Shown here piece after piece: positions 1-5,007 of a stretch of DNA of 5,631 nt; the stretch's first letter is position 1, and every line of letters begins with the position of its first letter. The stretch covers positions 1-5,631 of the forward strand of contig JAIMBU010000237.1 in NCBI GenBank assembly GCA_023511325.1, written 5' to 3'. Both the position numbers and the translations under genes were made by a program. The DNA comes from Gorillibacterium sp. (lineage in GTDB: Bacteria; Bacillota; Bacilli; Paenibacillales; NBRC-103111). The notes below the pieces were generated by a model. The model worked only from the letters and a program-made list of their open reading frames with translations, was not told the origin of the DNA and made no database searches.

Positions 1-118
1 GGCCAAGCTCAGCGAACTTCTGCTTAAGTACACGGGCGATCTCTTGCTCATGTTTTGTTTCGCTATCGATCTGGACAAGTTCCATAAATTCTTCAATAAT
101 TCGATCTTGTTGAACCAT
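1..118 (-). CDS. yqjE: M20-family metallopeptidase, YqjE / tripeptidase T-like (5' end only)
   Basis: Only the first 39 codons are inside the window; the gene runs off the left edge. The protein begins MVQQDRIIEEFMELVQIDSE, then THEQEIA-like charged helix residues and a KFAELG motif. This is the typical N-terminal helix of the M20/M25/M40 peptidase group, and it matches my memory of B. subtilis YqjE (EFMELVQ-DSETK). Family members are cytosolic zinc-dependent exo- or tripeptidases. The zinc ligands and dimerisation domain lie outside the window, so activity cannot be judged. The ATG at 116-118 is preceded by GGAGG (126-130) with a 7-nt gap, which fixes the start. The gene has its own promoter-like sequence and diverges from the small gene at 226-327. 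It lies on the same strand as the bkd genes but beyond their terminator. A related M20 peptidase of another subfamily is the main alternative. Confidence 0.8.
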   Translation of the reverse strand, partial: MVQQDRIIEEFMELVQIDSETKHEQEIARVLKQKFAELG

Positions 119-149
119 AGGTCTTCCTCCGCTCACCTGATTAGGGTAA

Positions 150-178
150 AATATATTAACAACCTTTTTGCATGTCCA
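150..178 (-). promoter_or_regulatory. Probable sigma-A promoter for the M20 peptidase gene
   Basis: On the minus strand, TGGACA (173-178, 5 of 6 to TTGACA) is separated by exactly 17 nt from TATATT (150-155, 5 of 6 to TATAAT). Transcription would begin near 143, giving a leader of about 25 nt that contains the GGAGG ribosome site. The call rests on consensus match only. Confidence 0.6.
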
Positions 179-225
179 TCTTATCTTACTCGTTTCACTA
201 TGTCCTGAAAAGGGGAGTCGTACAC

Positions 226-327
226 TTGAATAAGAACAAATTTGTTTTTCGCGTTGTTCTGTGGCTGATGATTGGCAGCATGCTGCTGTCTACTTTATTA
301 TTGGCTTTTAGCTCTTTCTTGCAGTAA
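226..327 (+). CDS. prli42: Small membrane protein, Prli42-like stressosome-associated miniprotein
   Basis: This is a 33-residue protein starting at TTG. A ribosome site (AGGGGAG, 211-217) sits 8 nt before the TTG; no in-frame ATG lies nearby except internal ones within the hydrophobic segment. The product has a short basic N-terminus (MNKNKFVFR) followed by one membrane span of about 20 hydrophobic residues (VVLWLMIGSMLLSTLLLAF) and a short SSFLQ tail. This matches the architecture of Prli42, the roughly 31-residue Listeria membrane protein reported to anchor the stressosome: an N-terminal NKK-like basic patch, an RVV motif and a single helix with LS in its middle. Position supports the call: it diverges from the YqjE-like peptidase beside the bkd genes, and as I recall a bkd-peptidase neighbourhood also exists in Listeria. 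Membrane insertion is clear from the sequence; the stressosome role is inferred from family resemblance. The main doubt is the short length, which limits any homology call. Confidence 0.7.
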   Translation: MNKNKFVFRVVLWLMIGSMLLSTLLLAFSSFLQ

Positions 328-660
328 AACAACTCCAAATCTCTGCTGCATATTTATAATCTAGGGCAAACATTCCTATTTAGGCCTGCCCATGAATGAA
401 CTAGGCTAGCTGAGATAACTGGATAATATGCTGTTGAATCATCGAAAAGTTCCTTTGTTCCCTGATTAACTGGAAAAGTCCATCTGTATCAGACTTTCGA
501 GAAGGTCTATTTCTGGATTTGAGCGTCCTTACGTATCAAGGGTTTATCGGCCTTTTTTACAGATAAAAGCGACTTTCTCGACAGTTTGAAAAAGCACGTC
601 TACTTCCGCTTATTCTGTCCAATGCGACTAAATTCGTTGTTACCCTGATCGTTCAAACAA
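328..660. other. Intergenic region without a recognisable gene
   Basis: No open frame here has both a ribosome site and protein-like composition. It contains small repeats: TAACTGGA at 416-423 and again at 467-474, and GAAAAGTTCC at 444-453 against GAAAAGTCC at 473-481. There is a short hairpin, AGACTTT/AAGGTCT, around 491-508, and TTTATC (543-548) with GATAAA (562-567). The style is that of a decayed or dispersed intergenic element, but I cannot establish copy number from one window. Confidence 0.35.
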
Positions 661-704
661 AAATAAGGTCCGAGAGGTCAACTCTCTGGACCTATTTGTT
701 TTTT
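661..704. terminator. Bidirectional rho-independent terminator
   Basis: The stem arms are 661-676 and 682-697 around a 5-nt loop (GTCAA). They pair through AAATA, GGTCC and GAGAG blocks, with one single-base bulge on each side. On the plus strand the stem is followed by GTTTTTTCCC (698-707). On the minus strand it is followed by TTTTTG. It can therefore end transcription from bkdB (stop 209 bp away from the stem) and from the small gene at 226-327. No closer terminator is visible after bkdB. Confidence 0.8.
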
Positions 705-751
705 CCCAGTATCACTCACTAAAAGAGACATAACAGGATTGTTTCGTTATA

Positions 752-872
752 GAACAGAAAAGGATGATTTATCTTTGAGAACAGATGATTTATCTCTGAA
801 CAGAAAAAGAAGATCTCCCTCTGAGCAGAAGCAGATGATCAACCTTGAACAGAAAAGGATGGATCATCCGCT
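752..872. repeat. Degenerate tandem repeat, five units of 19-27 bp
   Basis: Five consecutive units begin with GAACAG or GAGCAG at 752, 779, 798, 823 and 847, and most end in CTCT or CTTT before the next GA. Two units share GAACAGAAAAGGATG. The second unit (779-797) lacks the AAAAGG block but keeps ATGATTTATCT. Unit lengths of 27, 19, 25, 24 and 26 bp rule out a conserved coding frame. The array lies between the bkdB stop and the terminator, so it would be transcribed as part of the bkdB 3' untranslated region. Confidence 0.7.
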
Positions 873-905
873 GATCGGTTCAGGTTAAAAATACCCTTCT
901 CCGCT

Positions 906-2357
906 TTAATATACTGATGTTTGCATACCATAACTCTCCATATTCTCTTTAATCCGTTGGAGAAAACGGCCACAAATGACTCCATCTAGAATCCGATGAT
1001 CCAGTGACAGACACATATTAACCATCGATCTGACGGCAATCATATCGTTAATGACCACGGGCTTTTTAACAATGGATTCGAAGGTAAGAATTGCCGCTTG
1101 TGGGTAATTAATTATCGGATACGATAACAGAGAACCAAAGGAACCCGTATTATTGACGGTAAATGTCCCGCCTTGTAAATCATCCAGCGTGAGCTTGCCT
1201 GAACGCGCTTTTTTGGTCAGGGCGTCAATCTCCTGCGCAAGACCGGCAATGTTCTTCTGATCTGCCTTCTTGATCACAGGTGTGATCACCATCTCATCTG
1301 TACCTACTGCAAGGGAGATGTTGATGTCCCTTTTGACAATAATTTTATCAACGGCCCAGACCGAGTTGATGATGGGGTAATCCTTAATCGCATTGACAAC
1401 TGCCTTCAGCAGGAAGGCCAGATAGGTTAGATTGACACCTTCCTTGCGCATGAAATCATCCTTCAACTTCGTGCGGAGCTGAACGAGATTCGTAACGTCA
1501 ACCTCTACCATCGTCCAAGCGTGCGGAATTTCCGAAACGCTTTGCCGCATGCGGCTGGCAATGGTGGCCCTAATCGGCGTCACATCAATAAATGACTCAC
1601 CGCGACCGCCACTTCCCCCACCGACATCCGTGAGAGGGGTGGCTAGTTCATCGGTGAGATGCAGGCCGCTTGTCCGCGCCGGCCCAGCAGGTGCCTGCTG
1701 GGCTAGCGGCGCTGTGGCATATGCTGGCGCAGCAAGCGGTGCTGCGAGGCGTTGGGCTTGGAGCACAGGCGTTACGCCTGCGCTCCAAGCCGCCGCCGCG
1801 CTACTGGCGCCAGTGCGCGCAGCCTGCTCGGCGTACACGAGCACGTCCTTGCGCGTGACGCGCCCGCCCATGCCCGTGCCAGGCACAGCGGCTAAGGCAA
1901 CGCCGCGCTCGGCGGCAACCTTCAGCACAGCCGGAGAATACCGGCCGTGCATCTCGCCGCCGCTAGCGGCTAGCCCTGCCGCCGCGCTCGGCGGCAGAGG
2001 GCTATGCTGTGCCGCTGCCCCTGAATCTGCCCCAAGGGCAGGTTCAGGGCCGCGCGGCGCGCGAACTTGTTGCTCCGCAGCGCTCTGCGGAGATGCACTA
2101 CTCTGCTCCTGAATATAGCAGAGCGCTTCGCCCACACCCGCCGTCATTCCCTCGGCAACGACGATCGCTGTGATCGTCCCTTCAAACGGAGACGGCATTT
2201 CTACATTGACCTTCTCCGTGATCAGCTCACAAATCACTTCATATTGCGTGACGAAATCCCCCGGCTGCTTGAGCCATTTGCCCACAGTTGCAGCAACCAG
2301 GCTTTCCGCCAGATGGGGAACAGGCACCGCTGTTCCTCTGTTTCCACTCTCCATCAT
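906..2357 (-). CDS. bkdB: Branched-chain 2-oxo acid dehydrogenase E2, dihydrolipoyl acyltransferase
   Basis: The 483-residue core subunit moves the branched acyl group from E1 to CoA through a swinging lipoyl arm, in the cytosol. Residues 9-84 form one lipoyl domain, with the lipoylated Lys49 in the TEKVN motif. Residues 86-137 are a linker rich in Ala, Pro and Gly. Residues 138-175 are the peripheral-subunit-binding domain (RYSPAVLKVAAERG, then GTGMGGRVTRKDV). A second Ala/Pro/Gly-rich linker spans 176-254. The catalytic domain runs from about 256 to the end, with VNNTGSFGS (401-409) and DHRILDG (453-459), giving catalytic His454 and Asp458. The C-terminus TSVY matches B. subtilis BkdB as I recall it. 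At 483 residues it is longer than that protein (about 424), through longer linkers. The first of two adjacent ATGs is chosen because GAGGG (2366-2370) lies 8 nt upstream. The lipoyl domain has HLAES where the usual motif is QLGES. Linker codons are far more GC-rich than the rest. The specific substrate call (branched-chain rather than pyruvate) rests on the adjacent E1 genes. Confidence 0.94.
   Translation of the reverse strand: MMESGNRGTAVPVPHLAESLVAATVGKWLKQPGDFVTQYEVICELITEKVNVEMPSPFEGTITAIVVAEGMTAGVGEALCYIQEQSSASPQSAAEQQVRAPRGPEPALGADSGAAAQHSPLPPSAAAGLAASGGEMHGRYSPAVLKVAAERGVALAAVPGTGMGGRVTRKDVLVYAEQAARTGASSAAAAWSAGVTPVLQAQRLAAPLAAPAYATAPLAQQAPAGPARTSGLHLTDELATPLTDVGGGSGGRGESFIDVTPIRATIASRMRQSVSEIPHAWTMVEVDVTNLVQLRTKLKDDFMRKEGVNLTYLAFLLKAVVNAIKDYPIINSVWAVDKIIVKRDINISLAVGTDEMVITPVIKKADQKNIAGLAQEIDALTKKARSGKLTLDDLQGGTFTVNNTGSFGSLLSYPIINYPQAAILTFESIVKKPVVINDMIAVRSMVNMCLSLDHRILDGVICGRFLQRIKENMESYGMQTSVY
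1682..1703. repeat. Perfect inverted repeat in bkdB linker 2
   Basis: GCCCAGCAGG (1682-1691) and CCTGCTGGGC (1694-1703) are perfect 10-nt complements with only TG between them. In RNA this gives a 9-bp stem with a 4-nt loop. It lies in the second Ala/Pro-rich linker of the E2 coding sequence. Confidence 0.85.
1755..1791. repeat. 17-bp-arm inverted repeat in bkdB linker 2
   Basis: GGCTTGGAGCACAGGCG (1755-1771) faces CGCCTGCGCTCCAAGCC (1775-1791) across a 3-nt centre (TTA), with a single mismatch. It encodes E2 residues 189-201. This is the longest hairpin in the window, longer than either terminator stem, and lies wholly within coding sequence. No T-run follows it on either strand, so it is not a standard terminator. 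Confidence 0.88.
1971..2004. repeat. GC-rich hairpin in bkdB linker 1
   Basis: TAGCCCTGCCGCCG (1971-1984) pairs with 1989-2004 around a CGCT loop, with a 2-nt bulge (GA) in the right arm. It directly abuts a perfect 12-bp palindrome, GCCGCTAGCGGC (1959-1970). The 16-mer GCCGCGCTCGGCGGCA at 1981-1996 recurs exactly at 1902-1917. Confidence 0.82.
2019..2049. repeat. 14-bp-arm hairpin in bkdB linker 1
   Basis: CCCTGAATCTGCCC (2019-2032) pairs with GGGCAGGTTCAGGG (2036-2049) across a CAA loop. The only non-Watson-Crick position is one T facing G. It lies in the first linker of E2, about 15 nt from the hairpin at 1971-2004. Confidence 0.85.
2073..2092. repeat. 8-bp-arm hairpin in bkdB linker 1
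   Basis: CTCCGCAG (2073-2080) and CTGCGGAG (2085-2092) are perfect complements around the loop CGCT, the same loop sequence as in the hairpin at 1971-2004. A weaker 7-bp pair, CTCTGCT (2101-2107) with AGCAGAG (2117-2123), follows at the junction with the lipoyl domain. Confidence 0.8.
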
Positions 2358-2468
2358 CCGTTATTCCCTCACTTTATCTAAAAGTCCACGTTCTAATTAT
2401 GTTTCATTGATATAATTTTTCGTACCAATAAATGGTAACGATTTAAGACATATTCAGCTTCAAACTCC
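2358..2468 (-). promoter_or_regulatory. 111-nt bkdAB-bkdB gap with a small hairpin
   Basis: The gap is AT-rich and unusually wide for adjacent subunits of one complex. On the minus strand TACCA and TGGTA form a 5-bp stem around TTTAT, near 2426-2440, without a T-run after it. I see no well-spaced -35/-10 pair. It may be an mRNA processing or stability site, but the sequence does not settle this. The only firm element is the bkdB ribosome site GAGGG at 2366-2370. Confidence 0.35.
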
Positions 2469-3449
2469 TTAAATTGCCGCCAACTTGCGCATAGCTTCAG
2501 CTATTTTATCCGGATTTAGCAAAAATACCTTCTCCTGCAAAGGGTTCATACTAACCGCAGGTACATCAGGTCCACACAAACGCATGATCGGAGCGTCGAG
2601 ATCATAGAACAGCTCTTCTGAGATGATCGCAGACACCTCAGCGCCAATACCACCTGTTTTGTTATCTTCATGAATAATCAGCACCTTACCCGTGTGGGTG
2701 GCCGCTTCAAGAATCGCCTCCTTATCAAGGGGGGCCAAAGAACGTAGATCAAGAACATGAACCTCAATGCCTTCAATAGCTAACTGCTCTGCAGCCTTAA
2801 GCGCATGGTTTACTGTCATTCCGTAAGAAATCACAGTGATATCTTCACCTTCGCGTACGACCTTGGCTTTCCCGATCGGCACGATATAGTCTTCATCCGG
2901 AACTTCTCCGGTTATGGATAAATAGCATTTTTTATGTTCAAAGAACATAACAGGATCTTCATCGCGAATCGCTGCCTTCATCAGCCCTTTGGCATCATAA
3001 GGATTGGAAGGTACCACGATCTTTAGCCCCGGAGTCCCGAAGAAGACCGATTCTGTACATTGAGAATGGTAAATTGCGCCTCCACCCGTCGCTCCGTAAG
3101 GAGCACGAATAACGATTGGACAATTCCAGTCATTGTTCGAGCGATAGCGAATCTTCGCTGCTTCACTGATGATTTGATTGGTGGCAGGCAAGATAAAATC
3201 AGCGAACTGGATCTCTGCAATTGGTCGCATGCCATACATCGCCGCCCCGATGGCAACACCAGCAATCGCTGATTCCGCCAGTGGCGTATCCATGCAGCGC
3301 TCCTCGCCAAATTGATCACGAAAACCTTTGGTTGCGTTAAATACGCCACCTTTACCTACATCCTCACCCATAATAAACACGTTATCATCGCGCTGCATCT
3401 CTTCCAGCATGGCACTCCGAATCGCTTCCAGATAAGTAATAACAGCCAT
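2469..3449 (-). CDS. bkdAB: Branched-chain 2-oxo acid dehydrogenase E1 component, beta subunit
   Basis: This 326-residue protein forms the alpha2-beta2 E1 decarboxylase with the bkdAA product. Visible family features are the N-terminal IMGEDVGKGGVFNATKG segment (26-42), DTPLAES (54-60) with the cofactor-activating Glu59, GAAMYGMRPIAEIQFADF (68-85), SEAAKIRYRS (95-104), and YHSQ (127-130) with the conserved active-site His128. The transketolase C-terminal domain follows from about residue 190 (DLRSLAPLDKEA, LNPDKI). Length is normal for the family. The frame stays open 54 codons upstream into bkdAA, but the ATG at 3449 is the start: it is 4 nt past the bkdAA stop, has AGGAGGGG at 3460-3467, and gives the family-typical start MAVITYLEAI. 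The tight spacing implies one transcript with bkdAA and possible translational coupling. Similar E1 beta subunits serve pyruvate or acetoin dehydrogenases; resemblance to B. subtilis BkdAB favours branched-chain substrates. Confidence 0.95.
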   Translation of the reverse strand: MAVITYLEAIRSAMLEEMQRDDNVFIMGEDVGKGGVFNATKGFRDQFGEERCMDTPLAESAIAGVAIGAAMYGMRPIAEIQFADFILPATNQIISEAAKIRYRSNNDWNCPIVIRAPYGATGGGAIYHSQCTESVFFGTPGLKIVVPSNPYDAKGLMKAAIRDEDPVMFFEHKKCYLSITGEVPDEDYIVPIGKAKVVREGEDITVISYGMTVNHALKAAEQLAIEGIEVHVLDLRSLAPLDKEAILEAATHTGKVLIIHEDNKTGGIGAEVSAIISEELFYDLDAPIMRLCGPDVPAVSMNPLQEKVFLLNPDKIAEAMRKLAAI

Positions 3450-3453
3450 TTGC

Positions 3454-4467
3454 TTACTTCCCCTCCTGCGTTTCGGCATAAACGTGATGGAACAGGTCCT
3501 CACCTTTGCCATAAGGTGCTTCCTCCGCGTAACGCACAGCATCCCGGAGTTCTTGCGCGACTTCGGCCAGCCATTCCTGATCCTGTGCTTGGCTCCAAAT
3601 GCCACATTCAATCAGATAGTCACGATATAAGGGAATACCATCCAACTTGCGGTGCTCCTCAACCTCTTCTTTGGTACGATACTGCATGTCGTTATCAGAA
3701 GTTGAATGCGGTGACAATCGATACATCATCGCTTCGATCAGTGTGGGACCTTGTCCACTAACAGCCCGCTCACGCGCTTCCTTCACTACTCGATAGACCT
3801 CAAGCGGATCATTGCCATCCACTCGATAGCCAGGGAATCCGTAGCCTTTTGCCCGTTCATATATGTTTCCCGCCACCTGCCGATGCACGGGTATCGAGAT
3901 TGCATATTGGTTATTCTCACAGAGAAAAATCACCGGTAGCTTATGGACACCAGCAAAATTACAGCCCTCATGGAAATCTCCCTGATTGCTTGAGCCTTCT
4001 CCAAAGGTGACGTAAGAGACAAAATCCTGTTTTTTTATTTTGGCAGCGAGTGCAAAACCAACAGCATGAGGAACCTGTGTGGTTACCGGACTGGAGCCCG
4101 TCACAATGTGATGTTGCTTATGGCTAAAATGCCCGACCATCTGGCGTCCACCACTTGTTGGATCTTCCCCACGGTTAAACAGTGAAAGCATCAGTTCTTT
4201 AAGCGTCATGCCAACAGACAAGACAAAACCGTAATCTCGATAATAAGGTAGAAAATAATCCTTATGTGACTGAAGTGCTTGTGCTGCTGCCACCTGCGAT
4301 ACTTCCTGACCAATCCCTGAGACGAAAAAAGTAATCTTGCCTGTTCTCTGCAGCATCATTGCCATTTCATCAAATTTTCGCGCCTTGATCATATTGCGAT
4401 ACATCAGAACTGCCTGCTCATCGGACAACCCCAAACCTCTGTGCTTCGCCAATTGGCCAATTGACAA
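3454..4467 (-). CDS. bkdAA: Branched-chain 2-oxo acid dehydrogenase E1 component, alpha subunit
   Basis: This 337-residue thiamine-diphosphate subunit decarboxylates branched 2-oxo acids and loads the acyl group onto the E2 lipoyl arm. The cofactor motif is complete: GEG at 156-158, the NQGDFHEG-NFA stretch at 161-172 and NN at 185-186. Also visible are PYYRDYGF (74-81), GGRQMVGHFSHK (106-117) and TGSSPVTTQVPHAVG (123-137). The active-site loop YRLSPHSTSDND (249-260) contains His254-Ser255, equivalent to the His-Ser pair in the regulated loop of mammalian BCKDHA, and is typical of branched-chain rather than pyruvate E1. Length matches B. subtilis BkdAA. The start is TTG at 4467, decided by a full AAGGAGG (4477-4483) 9 nt upstream; an in-frame TGA at 4489-4491 rules out an earlier ATG. 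It heads the bkdAA-bkdAB-bkdB group. Unlike B. subtilis, it is separated from lpdV by 540 nt and a terminator. Confidence 0.95.
   Translation of the reverse strand: MSIGQLAKHRGLGLSDEQAVLMYRNMIKARKFDEMAMMLQRTGKITFFVSGIGQEVSQVAAAQALQSHKDYFLPYYRDYGFVLSVGMTLKELMLSLFNRGEDPTSGGRQMVGHFSHKQHHIVTGSSPVTTQVPHAVGFALAAKIKKQDFVSYVTFGEGSSNQGDFHEGCNFAGVHKLPVIFLCENNQYAISIPVHRQVAGNIYERAKGYGFPGYRVDGNDPLEVYRVVKEARERAVSGQGPTLIEAMMYRLSPHSTSDNDMQYRTKEEVEEHRKLDGIPLYRDYLIECGIWSQAQDQEWLAEVAQELRDAVRYAEEAPYGKGEDLFHHVYAETQEGK
4450..4463. repeat. 14-bp perfect palindrome at the bkdAA start
   Basis: CAATTGGCCAATTG is perfectly self-complementary and occupies codons 2-6 of bkdAA, immediately after the TTG start. It could be a protein-binding site or could influence initiation as RNA. 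It could also simply be coding sequence, since nothing else supports a role. Confidence 0.5.
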
Positions 4468-4476
4468 TGGAGCCAG

Positions 4477-4483
4477 CCTCCTT
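4477..4483 (-). promoter_or_regulatory. Ribosome binding site that fixes the TTG start of bkdAA
   Basis: AAGGAGG on the minus strand is a full match to the anti-Shine-Dalgarno core. It lies 9 nt before the TTG at 4465-4467. No ATG or GTG sits at a suitable distance in this frame. Confidence 0.9.
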
Positions 4484-4490
4484 ATTCGTC

Positions 4491-4524
4491 AAAGCTTGGA
4501 TAACCTGTAAGGGTTGCAAGCCTT
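4491..4524 (-). promoter_or_regulatory. Stem-loop in the bkdAA leader
   Basis: On the minus strand AAGGCTTG (4517-4524) pairs with CAAGCTTT (4491-4498) through 8 bp with one G-U. Inside it, AACC (4512-4515) pairs with GGTT (4502-4505). The structure ends 7 nt before the AAGGAGG ribosome site. A further 5-bp inverted repeat, TGGTC (4541-4545) with GACCA (4555-4559), lies near the predicted transcription start. It could regulate translation or bind a regulator; no known riboswitch motif is recognised. Confidence 0.4.
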
Positions 4525-4566
4525 GTCATTTTTTAATACCTGGTCCTATTACTTGACCATACATAC

Positions 4567-4595
4567 ACTATAACACAATCCTTCTGTCGGATGAA
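4567..4595 (-). promoter_or_regulatory. Probable extended -10 promoter for bkdAA-bkdAB-bkdB
   Basis: TATAGT (4567-4572, 5 of 6 to consensus) is preceded on the minus strand by TGT (4573-4575), giving an extended -10 element. The hexamer 17 nt upstream is TTCATC (4590-4595), only 3 of 6 to TTGACA. Transcription would begin near 4560, leaving a leader of about 93 nt. A separate promoter fits the terminator found between lpdV and bkdAA. Confidence 0.45.
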
Positions 4596-4863
4596 AACAA
4601 TATCCACATTTTTTTGCTGCAAAATTAAAATAAACAGGCAAGTGCAAGTGGTCTTAATGGTAATGACTTATTGTTTACCTTGTCGTAAGGCTAGCAAAGC
4701 CAGATAGCCAGACTACCAGTAAACAGGTGATCCACACATTGCGCTGAGTTCGATAATCGATGATTCCCGCCCCTATGTGTCCAGTCCAGATTACTAAACG
4801 GATCACCAATGACATCATTGAAGGCGTATTTGCCGAAGAGACTTAGGTTGCCTCGGCCAATCA
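4596..4863. other. Gap between lpdV terminator and bkdAA promoter, no convincing gene
   Basis: The region contains TTTTGC-T-GCAAAA (4612-4624), a 13-bp odd palindrome just upstream of the proposed promoter and a candidate operator. It also holds GGTGATCC (4726-4733) with its complement GGATCACC (4800-4807), and TGTTTAC (4672-4678) with GTAAACA (4719-4725). A 47-codon frame (4818 to 4675, minus strand) encodes two hydrophobic stretches but has no ribosome site, so it is not called as a gene. Confidence 0.4.
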
Positions 4864-4895
4864 AAAAAGTCCGAACTGCACAGTTCGGACTTTTT
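4864..4895. terminator. Perfect bidirectional terminator after lpdV
   Basis: AAAAAGTCCGAACTG (4864-4878) and its exact complement (4881-4895) flank a CA centre. On the minus strand the GC stem is followed by TTTTTT, a classic rho-independent terminator about 113 nt past the lpdV stop. The plus strand is equally good (TTTTT). It should limit read-through from lpdV into bkdAA. Confidence 0.9.
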
Positions 4896-5007
4896 AACTT
4901 CAGCATAATTTATATGTTTTTGATAAGGTGAATTCAGATCTCGTATCGGTAAACGCACGACGGCAAAGGATGCTGAATAAACATTTAGTCTTGTTTTACT
5001 TTTAGCT

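Noticed and set aside
140..217. Sigma-B promoter for the Prli42-like gene
   Set aside because: GGGTAA at 144-149 has no GTTT at the right distance. GTTTCA (192-197) with GGGGAG (212-217) would make the ribosome site double as a -10 element and leave no leader.
1549..2381. Plus-strand frames opposite bkdB, including one of 187 codons
   Set aside because: They lie antisense to a well-supported E2 gene in its GC-rich section, where stop codons are rare. Their proteins are low-complexity, with no family resemblance.
3450..3611. A 54-codon N-terminal extension of bkdAB
   Set aside because: It overlaps the bkdAA C-terminus in another frame, encodes a non-family sequence, and the ATG at 3449 has its own strong ribosome site and the usual family start.
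3023..3939. Other frames overlapping bkdAB and bkdAA on both strands
   Set aside because: All are shadows of the E1 genes, without ribosome sites or recognisable domains.
4491..4535. Plus-strand terminator formed by the leader stem-loop and the T-run at 4529-4534
   Set aside because: The T-run is separated from the stem by several bases, and no plus-strand gene lies upstream to need it.
4606..4630. CodY-like box on the minus strand (AATTTTGCAGCAAAAA)
   Set aside because: It resembles the AATTTTCWGAAAATT motif only in its AT flanks; the centre is two bases too long and ends in a poly-A run.
4468..4863. Sigma-54 (-24/-12) promoter upstream of bkdAA
   Set aside because: Candidate GG and GC pairs are wrongly spaced, for example the TGGC and TTGC pair near 4690-4710 has 14 nt instead of 12, and AAGGCTTGCA lacks the -24 GG.
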